NCBI RefSeq assembly: GCF_023715415.1
Contig: NZ_JAMBOB010000001.1
Span: forward strand, 62,001 to 126,000
Reading direction: 5' to 3'
Source of the DNA: Neobacillus niacini
GTDB lineage: Bacteria; Bacillota; Bacilli; Bacillales; Cytobacillaceae
DNA: 64,000 bases
Shown here: positions 47,699 to 58,895 of the stretch, piece after piece
How the letters are laid out: each line of letters begins with the position of its first letter
Position numbering within the stretch: position 1 is the first letter of the stretch
Notes under the pieces: model-generated
Databases searched by the model: none
Seen by the model: the letters and a program-made list of their open reading frames with translations, nothing else
Told to the model about the DNA's origin: nothing
Program-made: the position numbers and the translations under genes

Positions 47699-48883
47699 TT
47701 AAATACTTTGTACCGTCACATCTTGTTTAATTGACAAACTTAACTCGGGTATCTGTAAAAAATTCTTTATTGCTAAAGCACATGCGCCCATTCCACAAGC
47801 ATTAGTACCGAGATTTGATATATATATTTCCTTATAATTACTAATCGAAGTTTTTATATTTGATTTAATTATTCTCATGGCTTCAGGAAATTGTTTTAAT
47901 AGTTCACTATTTAACACGAGTGTTTCTGGATTTAGTAAATTAATAATATTATTTAGACCGATAGAAACGTACTTTATATACTCATCCATTGCAGTTATAA
48001 CAGCCAGGTTTCTTTCAATAACAAGATTTTTAATATCCCCGTAGGTCAATATTGGTTTATTAAGTTTCTCGGATATTTGTTTAAAGAAGCTCACTTCTGA
48101 AGCATATAACTCCCAACAACCCGATTTACCGCAATTACAAGGTTTTCCATCAGGATGAATAATCATGTGACCCATTTCTCCAGCAAATCCATGATACCCT
48201 TTGACCAAATCTCCATTCATTAAAAATCCTAGACCGATTCCAGAATACATACTTATATTAATTAAATTCGTGCATTGGTGGTAATTAAATACTTTTTCCG
48301 CAAATGCACATAAATTCGCATTATTTTCAACATCAACTGCTATATTTATATTTTTCTCTAGGTCAGACTTTAAGTCCTTGTTATACCACCTATGCTGTGG
48401 AACAAAAGAGATGGTTTTGTCATTCGTCACTGTTCCATGTATTCCTATGACAACACCAATAATCCCGAAACGACTATCAGAGAACTTTTCTTGGTATCCA
48501 CGAATTTGCTTGATTAAGAGATGAATAATTTCATCATAGTCGGAATTCTCAAACTCAACTTTATCAGTATGAACTGGGTTCCCCATTAAGTCAGATACAG
48601 TAAATTGTAAATCCCGATAATCTAGATCAATTCCTAATGCATAACCCGCATTTTCACTAAGAGAAAGCATAATCGGATTTCTACCAACACTGTTATTCTC
48701 CTTATGGGATTCGGTGATCAACTCTTCCTCTAAAAGATCTGCTACCTGTGTAGAAATGGTTGCCTTTGTTAATTTTGTTATATTCGCTAAATCTGACCTC
48801 GAAATCGGCCCATGCTTAATAATCTTACTTAATATCAAACTTTTATTTATCTTCTTTAGATAAGAAGACACACCTATTTCCAT
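47699..48883 (-). CDS. ROK-family transcriptional regulator (XylR/NagC type)
   Basis: About 394 residues from the ATG at 48883 (AGGGTGAAC upstream); the frame is open back into glpD. N-terminal winged helix: SRSDLANITKLTKATISTQVADLLEE. ROK domain: LGIDLDYRDL at the nucleotide site, and the zinc motif CNCGKSGCWE near 235-247 with GEMGHMIIHPDG. It probably senses a sugar or sugar phosphate. Only 22 bases separate it from glpD, so the two share a message. Its target may be the dctP or glp operon. Confidence 0.85.
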   Translation of the reverse strand: MEIGVSSYLKKINKSLILSKIIKHGPISRSDLANITKLTKATISTQVADLLEEELITESHKENNSVGRNPIMLSLSENAGYALGIDLDYRDLQFTVSDLMGNPVHTDKVEFENSDYDEIIHLLIKQIRGYQEKFSDSRFGIIGVVIGIHGTVTNDKTISFVPQHRWYNKDLKSDLEKNINIAVDVENNANLCAFAEKVFNYHQCTNLINISMYSGIGLGFLMNGDLVKGYHGFAGEMGHMIIHPDGKPCNCGKSGCWELYASEVSFFKQISEKLNKPILTYGDIKNLVIERNLAVITAMDEYIKYVSIGLNNIINLLNPETLVLNSELLKQFPEAMRIIKSNIKTSISNYKEIYISNLGTNACGMGACALAIKNFLQIPELSLSIKQDVTVQSI

Positions 48884-48905
48884 AACGTTCACCCTACTAT
48901 TCAAG

Positions 48906-50597
48906 TTAATTACCATTTGCAGCTTTTTGGTAAGATTTTGGTTGATTCATAGGGATGACAGCAGCGTTTAATGCTTCATCTACCGAAGATGAATATTTGT
49001 TTTTCTCTTCTACAGACCAATTTAATCTATCAGCTAAATACGCAATTACTTGCTTCTTCCATTTTCTTACTGTTTGTATATCAAATAAAATAGCACCTGT
49101 TCGGCGGTTTAAGAAATCTATCGGTGTAGCAACCATTTCATGCTCAATGCCATAAAGTAATTTTGCAAATAACACTGTAGGTAATTGATATTTTTTTGCA
49201 TCAGACATATTATTTTTCAATAATTCAAACAATGTGGTACTATTGGATCCATATATTTTCACTAATATTTCAGCGTCTTCTTTTGTAAGACCCATTTCCA
49301 TGCCTCTTTTAACTGTTGTAGTAATAAATGAAGGATATTGTTTTGAACCTCCGACATCTCCACCTGATATTGGGAGATACTTCGTTTGACATGATTTAAA
49401 ACTTCTCTCCTCTTCAGTTGTTAATTTTGCAGCCAATAAATCAACCACCATTTCAGCCATTTTTCGGTAGCCTGTTAATTTACCTCCAGCAATGGTGATT
49501 AAACCCGAATTCGATTCCCAAATCTCATCTTTCCGAGAAATTTCTGAAGCATTCTTTCCTTCTTCGTAAATAAGCGGTCGTACACCAGCCCAGCTCGATT
49601 CGACATCTTTTTCACTTATATTCACTTCAGGGAACATATAATGGATAGCATTTAAAATATAACTACGATCACTTTCTGTCATATTAGGATTTACGGCATC
49701 TTCATTATAGAAAGTATCTGTTGTTCCGACATAGACCTTTCCGTCACGGGGGATGGCAAACACCATACGACCGTCTGGTGTGTCAAAATAGACGGCTTGT
49801 TTCAAAGGAAAACGGGATTGGTCAATCACTAAGTGAACACCTTTTGAAAGCTGTAGGACTTTCCCTTTTTTGGATTGATCCATTTCACGAATTTGATCCA
49901 CCCATGGTCCGGCAGCATTAACAATCTTTTTGGCATGAATTTCATACCTTTCTCCTGTTAATTGATCTTCGACCAAGGCACCAATTACCTTACCATTTTC
50001 ATAAAGGAGCTTTGATACTTTTGTATAATTACAAGCAAATGCCCCTTTTTCCACCGCTGCTTTCATGACCTCAATGGTCAGCCTTGCATCATCTGTACGA
50101 TATTCCACATAATAACCGCCACCCTTTAAACCCGATTTTTTTATAAGCGGCTCTTTTGCTAATGTAGACTGTGATGTTAGCATTTTTCTTCGTTCCGACT
50201 TTTTTACACCAGCTAAGAAATCGTATACACGTAGACCAATGGATGTGCTAAATTTACCAAATGTACCACCCTTATGAAGTGGCAATAACATCCATTCAGG
50301 CGTTGTCACATGCGGGCCATTTTCGTAGACAATCGCCCTTTCTTTTCCGACCTCTGCCACCATTTTAACTTCAAATTGTTTTAGATATCTTAGCCCGCCG
50401 TGAACTAATTTAGTCGACCTGCTTGAGGTCCCAGAAGCGAAGTCTTGCATTTCAACTAGAGCCGTATTCATTCCTCGTGTTTGTGCATCAAGGGCAATAC
50501 CAGCTCCTGTAATTCCTCCGCCTATAACTAATAAATCAAAAACTTTTGTTTTAAATTTGTTAACAAATTCAGTTCGATTTAGGTTTGAAAATTTCAT
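48906..50597 (-). CDS. glpD: Aerobic glycerol-3-phosphate dehydrogenase
   Basis: 563 residues, FAD-dependent flavoenzyme at the membrane that oxidises glycerol-3-phosphate to dihydroxyacetone phosphate and feeds electrons to quinone. FAD-binding Rossmann motif GGGITGAG at 26-33, [16 protein letters not shown], and a C-terminal helical domain. Length is the family norm. Has its own attenuator leader at 50651 and precedes the ROK gene. Confidence 0.96.
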   Translation of the reverse strand: MKFSNLNRTEFVNKFKTKVFDLLVIGGGITGAGIALDAQTRGMNTALVEMQDFASGTSSRSTKLVHGGLRYLKQFEVKMVAEVGKERAIVYENGPHVTTPEWMLLPLHKGGTFGKFSTSIGLRVYDFLAGVKKSERRKMLTSQSTLAKEPLIKKSGLKGGGYYVEYRTDDARLTIEVMKAAVEKGAFACNYTKVSKLLYENGKVIGALVEDQLTGERYEIHAKKIVNAAGPWVDQIREMDQSKKGKVLQLSKGVHLVIDQSRFPLKQAVYFDTPDGRMVFAIPRDGKVYVGTTDTFYNEDAVNPNMTESDRSYILNAIHYMFPEVNISEKDVESSWAGVRPLIYEEGKNASEISRKDEIWESNSGLITIAGGKLTGYRKMAEMVVDLLAAKLTTEEERSFKSCQTKYLPISGGDVGGSKQYPSFITTTVKRGMEMGLTKEDAEILVKIYGSNSTTLFELLKNNMSDAKKYQLPTVLFAKLLYGIEHEMVATPIDFLNRRTGAILFDIQTVRKWKKQVIAYLADRLNWSVEEKNKYSSSVDEALNAAVIPMNQPKSYQKAANGN

Positions 50598-50650
50598 AAT
50601 GTACTCCTCCTGCTTGTATAGTAGTATTAATTTTTTCAGATGAAATAAAA

Positions 50651-50730
50651 AGAGACCACAAAAGACATTATCAATATTGATAATGTTTTTGTGGTCTCTC
50701 CGACTTCTCCTGCCATGTATTAACTTGCTT
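50651..50730 (-). promoter_or_regulatory. glp-type leader/attenuator of glpD, copy 2
   Basis: Minus strand: AAGTTAATACATGGCAGGAG box, then a long near-perfect hairpin of about 22 base pairs (AGAGACCACAAAA with its partner, one bulge) ending in a T run. The terminator arm carries GTGGTCTC as in the dctP leaders. A candidate -10 TATACT sits at 50733-50738; no good -35 was found. Confidence 0.8.
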
Positions 50731-50764
50731 TTAGTATAACATTAAGTAAGGAAATTGAAAATAA

Positions 50765-52258
<1,494 letters not shown>

Positions 52259-52301
52259 TCATTTCCTCCCAAAATATCATCTTATATATGAATATAAAAA
52301 A

Positions 52302-52382
52302 GGAGATTCACAAAACAGAATTAACCACAAAATGGGTCTCTGCGTGAATCTCCTACTCTCCGTCACATACTTTTAACTTGTT
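52302..52382 (-). promoter_or_regulatory. glp-type leader/attenuator of glpK, copy 1
   Basis: Minus strand: AAGTTAAAAGTATGTGACGG then AGTAGGAGATTCAC. A perfect ten-base stem GGAGATTCAC / GTGAATCTCC (52302-52311 with 52344-52353) closes the terminator and is followed by six T. Confidence 0.8.
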
Positions 52383-52388
52383 GAGGAA

Positions 52389-52418
52389 AGTATACAATTC
52401 TACTAAAACCCATGTCAA
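52389..52418 (-). promoter_or_regulatory. Promoter of glpK
   Basis: TTGACA (52413-52418) and TATACT (52389-52394) with an 18-base spacer. Confidence 0.75.
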
Positions 52419-52452
52419 CAACTTTTTTAACATGAGTATGTTGTTAATAGTT

Positions 52453-52998
52453 TTAAAAAAAACCCTCCCATAATTCTCTTTTTGAAGTCGTGATTGCTGT
52501 AGCTCCAGCCATTAGTGCCGCATCCACATCTTCAGAATTTCGAATCAGCCCCCCAGCCAAAATAGGTATTCCTACAATCTCCTTAACTTCAGCAATAATC
52601 TTCGGCATTGCCCCTGGAAGGACTTCAATGTAATCGGGCTGGGTTTTTTTTATTAATTTATAGCTTTTTTCAAGAGCATGACTATCAATTAGGAAAATTC
52701 TTTGTACAGCAATTACACCTTTTTGCTTTGCCTTTTGAATCACGCTAGATTTGGTTGAGATTAAGCCGTATGGCTTGAATTCTTGACAAATATACTCGGT
52801 GGCGTAATCATCATTTTTTATGCCATGGATTAAGTCCACATGGTATATCATTTTCTTTCCTTTTTCCTTAGCCATACTATTAATATGTTTTAACTGAGCA
52901 ATATGCATATCTAAAAACACACCAATCTCGTAAGGACTTCTCAAAAAGGATTCGAATTCCTTCATATTAGAAGAGGCAGGGATGATTTTCTGGTTCAT
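52453..52998 (-). CDS. glpP: GlpP, glycerol-3-phosphate-responsive antiterminator
   Basis: 181 residues with the GlpP triose-isomerase-like barrel: VFLDMHIAQLKHINSMA, HVDLIHGIKNDDYATEYI, ISTKSSVI, EVLPGAMPKII, IPILAGGLIRN and ATAITTSK at the C-terminal phosphate site. In B. subtilis GlpP bound to glycerol-3-phosphate binds the leader transcripts of glpFK and glpD and prevents termination. It is first in the order glpP-glpK-glpD here and is the natural controller of all four leaders in this island. Confidence 0.92.
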   Translation of the reverse strand: MNQKIIPASSNMKEFESFLRSPYEIGVFLDMHIAQLKHINSMAKEKGKKMIYHVDLIHGIKNDDYATEYICQEFKPYGLISTKSSVIQKAKQKGVIAVQRIFLIDSHALEKSYKLIKKTQPDYIEVLPGAMPKIIAEVKEIVGIPILAGGLIRNSEDVDAALMAGATAITTSKRELWEGFF

Positions 52999-53085
52999 AA
53001 CATTAATCCTTTCATCTCTGTTCTTATTATTTTATAGGTCATAAAACCCATCAAAATGGACCCTTGGCCTATGACTCAAGTTTGT

Positions 53086-54444
53086 TCAATAACTGGCTGA
53101 ATGGTTTGATGATTGAAGGTCATCAGGTATCTCATTTCTCTTTTCACTCTGAATAGTTTGACTTGCCTCAATCGCTTCTTTAATTTTTTCTGCTACTACA
53201 TTCATTGCTTCTTGTGAGGTTACTTCCCCATTTAGAGCTTTCATAATTGAGTCTCTCATATGAGAGGAAACCTGGGAAATGACCTCTTGATTTCGCCAAT
53301 CTTCCGCTGCAATAACTGGCGTATTTTCTAATTCATTTGAAAATATTTTAAACATCTCTTTGCCATACTCGTAGTTTAATTCATTGTTATCTAATCTTGA
53401 ACTTAACAACAGAGACTCTTGACTAAATTTAGCATTTACTTTTTTTGATGCTAAATATTTAATAAAATCAGCTGTTTCGTCTTCTACCTCTGTATTTTTA
53501 AAGCCCATGATATATTTTCCCCCTGGTACAGAAGAACGAATCTCTTTTTTTGGAAGATATGTTACCCCCCACTCAAAGTTCTCAATATCGCTATAGTTAC
53601 TTAACATCCAGTTTCCAGATAAGTGAGCAGCAGCGTGTCCTGAGCGGAACACTTTAATTGGATCTTCCACACCTAACCAAACAGATTCAGGAATGATTGC
53701 CTCTTTATGAAGTTTAATAAAATAATCTAATGCTGCTACGCCTTTTTCATTATTGATTGCTGGTGCAGAACCATCTTCTGTCATGAGGCTTCCACCAAAT
53801 TGATAAACTAAAGTGGAATATCTTCGAGGTGTAAAATCAACTAACAGCCCGTGTTTTGCCCCACCTTTTTCTTTTACAGTTTTAAGAGCTTCGGCAAATT
53901 CATCCCAGGTCCAAACTTCGTCAGGGGTTTGTGGAACTTGCACACCTGCTTTACTAAACAATGTTTTGTTATAGATGATGCAGTTTGCAGTAACATCCAT
54001 CGGTGCTGCAATAATTTTATTCTCTTTTACATAATAAGGTTTAATTGCTGAGAGGAATTGAGAAGTAAATTCTTCCGCTCCCCCAACAAATGGTGTAAGA
54101 TCTAATGCAAAATCTGCAAAATTCCCAGTATCTGTTATACGAGCTAATGCTGGAGGTTCTCCTCCTGCAATCATTCTTTTTAATTTTGTATCTAAATCTT
54201 GATATGCCACTTCTATTAAATTTATTTCAACATTTTGATTTTTTGCTTGATAATCCTTGATAATCTCTTTCATTACCTTTCCCTCGACACCGTCACTAAA
54301 CCAAAGGAAATCCAAGGTAATTTTCTTTTCATTGTCTGTTCCGATTGTTTCTTTTTGACTCGGGTTGTTATCACAGGCTGATATTATAAATAAAAAAATC
54401 GATGTTATAAAAAAAATGGAAATCGTTTTCAATGATTGTTTCAT
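53086..54444 (-). CDS. ABC sugar-binding lipoprotein (orphan)
   Basis: 452 residues. Signal peptide with lipobox IISAC, Cys24. Body is family-1 type: LDFLWFSDGVEGKV, GGEPPALARITDTGNF and AAAHLSGNWMLSNY. The C-terminal tail is hydrophilic and Ser/Asn-rich. It binds a sugar outside the cell, but no ABC permease or ATPase lies nearby; the adjacent transporter is a GPH symporter. It might serve an importer elsewhere or act as a sensor partner. Placed after the terminator of the GH31 operon. Confidence 0.85.
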   Translation of the reverse strand: MKQSLKTISIFFITSIFLFIISACDNNPSQKETIGTDNEKKITLDFLWFSDGVEGKVMKEIIKDYQAKNQNVEINLIEVAYQDLDTKLKRMIAGGEPPALARITDTGNFADFALDLTPFVGGAEEFTSQFLSAIKPYYVKENKIIAAPMDVTANCIIYNKTLFSKAGVQVPQTPDEVWTWDEFAEALKTVKEKGGAKHGLLVDFTPRRYSTLVYQFGGSLMTEDGSAPAINNEKGVAALDYFIKLHKEAIIPESVWLGVEDPIKVFRSGHAAAHLSGNWMLSNYSDIENFEWGVTYLPKKEIRSSVPGGKYIMGFKNTEVEDETADFIKYLASKKVNAKFSQESLLLSSRLDNNELNYEYGKEMFKIFSNELENTPVIAAEDWRNQEVISQVSSHMRDSIMKALNGEVTSQEAMNVVAEKIKEAIEASQTIQSEKRNEIPDDLQSSNHSASY

Positions 54445-54526
54445 AGGATGATACTTCCTTTTCTATAATGCTGCATTGGGGATGTGAAATACTTAAAATC
54501 CCACTATACATTATACAAAAAAAATA

Positions 54527-54566
54527 CCCTATAGTTAGACTTTTTATGTATATCTATACTATAGGG
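54527..54566 (-). terminator. Terminator of the GPH-GH31 operon
   Basis: Minus strand: CCCTATAGT / ACTATAGGG perfect nine-base arms with a 22-base loop, followed by a run of eight T. Confidence 0.85.
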
Positions 54567-54601
54567 CCTATTTAATAATGAGGGAGAAAATCCTTTAAAT
54601 T

Positions 54602-57010
54602 TTATAGATAGTAAACAAAACTTCTATTATCTGTTTGTTGTAAAGGCTGTCCGTTCACCACTAGCTCCCGTGTTTCACCTTTTGGCAAATGGAATGTAAT
54701 TTGCTTATATGACAACTCGAAGATCCCTTCTTTTTCTAATGAAACTTCCAATCGATTATTAGTTGTTTTCATGTGGACATGAAGTTTAGTATGCTTTTCT
54801 TGATAATTTGAAGAGATTCCGTCATCCTCGTACAATACATAATCTGATGTACCTGTTTGTTGATGAGGGAACAACTCAAACCCCCGTTCATCGTTTGTTT
54901 TTGTTAGAAATGAACAGTCTGCATCATTCACTGGAATGATACTGCCTGCTTTTACAAGGAACGGTGCATACGTTAATGGTGCAGGTATGGTTACAGTTTG
55001 TCCACTTTCATACCAGGTTGATGTATGATAATCGTACCACCCACCATCGTTCTCTGGTAAATATACTGTTCGCTCAGTAGCTCCTTCTTCTACCACAGAT
55101 GTCACTAGTATTGAATCACCTAACATAAAATCATCACATTCTTCAAATGTCTTTTTATCTTGACCAAACTCGTAGAATGTTGGTTTAATAATAGGCTCAT
55201 ACTGATCGTGAGCATTGTATAACAAAGTATACAAATATGGAGTTAATCTGTGTCTAAACTTAATTAAATCTCTTATATGGGCCGCAGTTTCTTCATACAT
55301 CCAAGGAACATTGACCGTTTGGTCGTCATTCCATGAATGAATCGTAAACCTAGGATAGAAAATTCCATTTTGCACCCAACGGACCAATAATTCCGGTGAC
55401 GGAGCAGGACCGGAAAATCCGCCAATATCATGACCGATATTATATACACCTGATAAGCTTAAACCAACGGCCATTTTAATATTGTATTTTACGGTTTTCC
55501 AGCTGGTATAATTATCACCTGTCCATGTTTGAACATATCGCTGCATCCCTGGACTACCGGAACGTGAAATTAAATATGGTCTTACTGCTGGTGAAAATTC
55601 CTTTTGTGCCTCATAGGAAGCTTTCATCATTAATAATGGCTGTAAGGCACGTACAAGTTCAAAATTTACCTCTTGTCCAAACCCATTGCTTTTTACATTT
55701 TTCGTCCAAATTTCAAACTCATTGTTATCATTCCATGTAGAATCAATACCATATTCCAGTAATGCTTCTGTTACCTTCTTTTTCCACCATACATAAGTGT
55801 CTTTATTTGTAAAATCCAAATAGGCTCCAACTTCATCCCAAAACTGTGCCATTTCAGGTGTTTTGCCATCTTCCGATTTAATAAACATCCCTTTATCTTC
55901 TAAATCTTTGAATAATGGGTGGTCTTTTAACAAGCAAGGTTTAATGTTGGCACAAAGATGCACATTCTTTTCATGATATCCATCTGTGAACCCTTTAGGG
56001 TCTGGAAACTTATCTCTATTCCAGTTAAATACATAACGTTTATCCCCAATAGACGTATAGCCTGATGATAATTGGAACGAATCACAAATAATATCATGTT
56101 CTTCACATAATTGCAGGAATTCATTTAATCTTTCTTGGGATTTCGGTAAATCTGTATATGTCATCGTAGATCCCGAATAGCCCAAGCTCCATTTTGGCTG
56201 GAAAATCGGTTTCCCGGTTAACCAAGTGTATCTTTTTACAACATCCTTTACTTCCGGACCAGCAATGATATAGTAATCTAAATCTCCGGCATCTGATTGG
56301 AAATAGCGATACCAGCCATGATAATTATCCATTTCATTGCCCATATCAAATACTGCTTTTGACATATTATCGTAAAATATTCCAAATGAAATATTTGTCT
56401 TATCACTTCGGGTGATATAAAACGGGATATGTTTGTACAATGGGTCAGTATATTGGGCATCGTAACCCATTGGATCAACGTTTAACATACGATAGCGCTT
56501 ACCGTAGCGGTCGGTTTCGCCAGCCTTTTCCCCTAAACCGTAATAACTTTCTTCTCTCGTTCTCTCGATATAATGGAATATTCCTTCACCTAATGAACCA
56601 TCAAAATTATAGGCTTGTGTTTTTCGGTCATTCATAAAATGAATATAATCTGATGTTTCTAAATCCTTATAATACCAATGTATATTGAATCCATTTAGAT
56701 TAATTTCAACTTTTAATGTTGATGTTTCAATATAAAATACTTCTTCTTTTTCGTACGAATCAAAGTCTGGCAGACTAAATGGACTAAGATCCAAACGGTT
56801 TCTACCTTCCATTGGGACATCTTCCATCCCCGGTGCCACTAACCAAGTTTGTGGCAGCTGTAGCTTTTCACCCTCTGTCATCAAAACACGAACTATATCA
56901 TTTTCTAAAACAAACACTCTAGCAATTAAATTACTTTGATTTAATTTAAAAGATAAACAATTATTGTCTAGATTGATAAACTTGAACATATATTTTTCAC
57001 GGATTGACAT
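54602..57010 (-). CDS. Glycoside hydrolase family 31 (alpha-glucosidase/alpha-xylosidase type)
   Basis: 802 residues, cytoplasmic (no signal). Catalytic nucleophile is Asp428 in TWNDNNEFEIW and the acid/base is Asp499 in TWTGDNYTSW, both in place for a retaining GH31 enzyme. Most alpha-glucosidases read WNDMNEP; the NDNNE form marks a distinct subgroup. Other landmarks: GLGEKAGETDRYGKRYRMLN near 159-177 and GHDIGGFSG further on. A C-terminal beta domain follows. It is the partner of the GPH symporter 38 bases upstream, like yicJ-yicI. Cleaves an alpha-glycoside after uptake; exact linkage unknown. Confidence 0.88.
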   Translation of the reverse strand: MSIREKYMFKFINLDNNCLSFKLNQSNLIARVFVLENDIVRVLMTEGEKLQLPQTWLVAPGMEDVPMEGRNRLDLSPFSLPDFDSYEKEEVFYIETSTLKVEINLNGFNIHWYYKDLETSDYIHFMNDRKTQAYNFDGSLGEGIFHYIERTREESYYGLGEKAGETDRYGKRYRMLNVDPMGYDAQYTDPLYKHIPFYITRSDKTNISFGIFYDNMSKAVFDMGNEMDNYHGWYRYFQSDAGDLDYYIIAGPEVKDVVKRYTWLTGKPIFQPKWSLGYSGSTMTYTDLPKSQERLNEFLQLCEEHDIICDSFQLSSGYTSIGDKRYVFNWNRDKFPDPKGFTDGYHEKNVHLCANIKPCLLKDHPLFKDLEDKGMFIKSEDGKTPEMAQFWDEVGAYLDFTNKDTYVWWKKKVTEALLEYGIDSTWNDNNEFEIWTKNVKSNGFGQEVNFELVRALQPLLMMKASYEAQKEFSPAVRPYLISRSGSPGMQRYVQTWTGDNYTSWKTVKYNIKMAVGLSLSGVYNIGHDIGGFSGPAPSPELLVRWVQNGIFYPRFTIHSWNDDQTVNVPWMYEETAAHIRDLIKFRHRLTPYLYTLLYNAHDQYEPIIKPTFYEFGQDKKTFEECDDFMLGDSILVTSVVEEGATERTVYLPENDGGWYDYHTSTWYESGQTVTIPAPLTYAPFLVKAGSIIPVNDADCSFLTKTNDERGFELFPHQQTGTSDYVLYEDDGISSNYQEKHTKLHVHMKTTNNRLEVSLEKEGIFELSYKQITFHLPKGETRELVVNGQPLQQTDNRSFVYYL

Positions 57011-57048
57011 AATTTTTTCACCTTACGCTTTCTTGAGAGTGTCTAAAC

Positions 57049-58575
57049 TCATGCAGATTTTATTTTGCCTTCATTATTATCCTTCCAGATATCCTCATAC
57101 TTAAATCCAGTAAGATCTTCAACAACTTCTTTTGTTTGTGGATCCACTTTATTCTTTGAACCATTATTTTTTAATCTATCAATTTCATCGACTAATATTT
57201 TATGAGTTTGTTTATTTAATTTAAAAGTGAAAACCACTAGTAATGCTGCAACAAGAAGTACTGAAGCGCCAATGACCATAGTATAGACGATGGTATGAAC
57301 TGCCTCTGCTGTTTGTGTTTTTTCTCCTGCAACAAAACCGCCCCATTGTAGTACAAGTCCCACAACCATAGTAGCCAATGCAACAGACGTTTTTCTGGCG
57401 AATGTCATAACTGCTGCAAACAATCCTTCTCGTCTTTGTCGCGTTACAATCTCGTCAATATCCGGAATGAAAGGGAATACATTCCACGGTGTAAAGTCTA
57501 AAATTGCTCTGCCAACTTGATAAAAAGCAGCAATCACAAACAGCATGACCACCATTGAATCAGGCTTAGTTAAATAGACTACATAAAAGGCTCCCAAACA
57601 AATAAGCATTACGGAATAGGAGATTTTATACAGATTACCAGGGCCAACTTTTATCATTAAGAAACCAGCTACCAGCATAATAGGCACCCCAATTATACTG
57701 AGTGATAGTAAGTCTGCAGCAAGTGATGATGAAATGCTTAGAGCAAACACACAGAAATAAACAAAAACAGCATTAAATACGTCTTTAGCAGTAAACGATA
57801 ATAAATAGATCGCTAAATGTTTACGAAAGCTTCTTATTTTTAAGGTAGTTCCATATTCCTTTAATACAGATCCAATCGTACTAAGTGTTTCACCAAAACT
57901 TTTAGATTTGCTAGATTGTGCGATAAATTCTCTTTCTTCTTCAGGTGTAAGCTTCTTTTCCCACGTTACTTTATAAGAGATAAAGATACATATTGCAAAA
58001 AGTATGGCAAAAAATACAGCATTGATAAAATAAGCGTACGCATTATTTTCACCAAAGTAAGAAATTAAACGTGCAGGAACAAAAGTGGCTAAAAATACAC
58101 CTGTACCAGACATAAACATTCTTGCTGTGGATAATTTCGTTCTTTCATTAAAATCTTTTGTCATTTCGGATGGCAGCGTTTCCCATGGAATTAATACTAA
58201 AGCCATAACGATTTCAAACAACAAATAGCTTAATAGATAGTACCAATAATTCATTCCTGTAAACCAGAGCAACACATATGTGGCCATTAGCGGCGAACCA
58301 ATTAATAGAAAGAAACGGCGTCTGCCAAACTTTCTTCCCAATTTAAACTTATAGAAGTTATCTGTGATACTGCCGATAGATAAGCTAACTATCGCATCCA
58401 CGACACGAGCAATTGCAATAATGGAGGCACCTTCAACAGGAGTTAAACCTACAAATGTTGTATAGTAATACATTAACCAAGCAGCAATAACGGTGAAAGC
58501 ACCTCCACCCATTATGTCCGTTAACCCATAACCAACGGCTCTAGGTATGGTAATCTTTTTCTTCATAGTTGTCAT
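57049..58575 (-). CDS. GPH-family sugar:cation symporter (MFS, YicJ/MelB-like)
   Basis: 508 residues with 12 transmembrane segments. N-terminal motif PRAVGYGLTDIMGGGAFTVIAAWLMYYYTTF is typical of GPH, as is GSITDNFYKFKLGRKFGRRRFF between helices 2 and 3 (the GRKxGRRR loop). Long cytoplasmic loop in the middle and a charged C-tail. It should import the glycoside cleaved by the GH31 enzyme with H+ or Na+. First gene of the operon. Confidence 0.9.
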   Translation of the reverse strand: MTTMKKKITIPRAVGYGLTDIMGGGAFTVIAAWLMYYYTTFVGLTPVEGASIIAIARVVDAIVSLSIGSITDNFYKFKLGRKFGRRRFFLLIGSPLMATYVLLWFTGMNYWYYLLSYLLFEIVMALVLIPWETLPSEMTKDFNERTKLSTARMFMSGTGVFLATFVPARLISYFGENNAYAYFINAVFFAILFAICIFISYKVTWEKKLTPEEEREFIAQSSKSKSFGETLSTIGSVLKEYGTTLKIRSFRKHLAIYLLSFTAKDVFNAVFVYFCVFALSISSSLAADLLSLSIIGVPIMLVAGFLMIKVGPGNLYKISYSVMLICLGAFYVVYLTKPDSMVVMLFVIAAFYQVGRAILDFTPWNVFPFIPDIDEIVTRQRREGLFAAVMTFARKTSVALATMVVGLVLQWGGFVAGEKTQTAEAVHTIVYTMVIGASVLLVAALLVVFTFKLNKQTHKILVDEIDRLKNNGSKNKVDPQTKEVVEDLTGFKYEDIWKDNNEGKIKSA

Positions 58576-58821
58576 ATAATCCCCTTCTCTCTCCTCATAA
58601 AATTTAACTACTTTTCTCCCTTTCTCCAGCCAACGATTTATTAGAGTTTATAAAAATTTGGTACAATGTATCTTTTTGTATATTCCCTCCTGCAATTGCA
58701 ATCCCTTACAAAAGTATTTGAAAGTGCTTTCTTGTTTATTATTTTACCTGACAGTCATAAGAGAAAAAGGTTGAAATTATTGATGTAGTTGTTGAAAATA
58801 TTGACTACCGTTAATAAAAAA
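58576..58821. other. Intergenic region with the GPH-GH31 promoter
   Basis: No coding frame. TGAAAGTGCTTTCT at about 58720 is a poor match to a CcpA site (two mismatches). No sigma-A box was clear. Confidence 0.4.
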
Positions 58822-58853
58822 GCCGCATGCACATGAATTTCATGTGATACGGC
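58822..58853 (-). terminator. Terminator of the two-component operon
   Basis: GCCGTATCACATGA / TCATGTGCATGCGGC arms; minus-strand T run behind. Confidence 0.8.
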
Positions 58854-58895
58854 CATGAGGGAGAAAGGTTGAATTTTTGATGTTGAAATATTTGA

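Noticed and set aside
58717..58739. TGAAAGTGCTTTCT as a CcpA site for the GPH-GH31 operon
   Set aside because: The central CG and the last base do not fit the consensus; noted only as weak.
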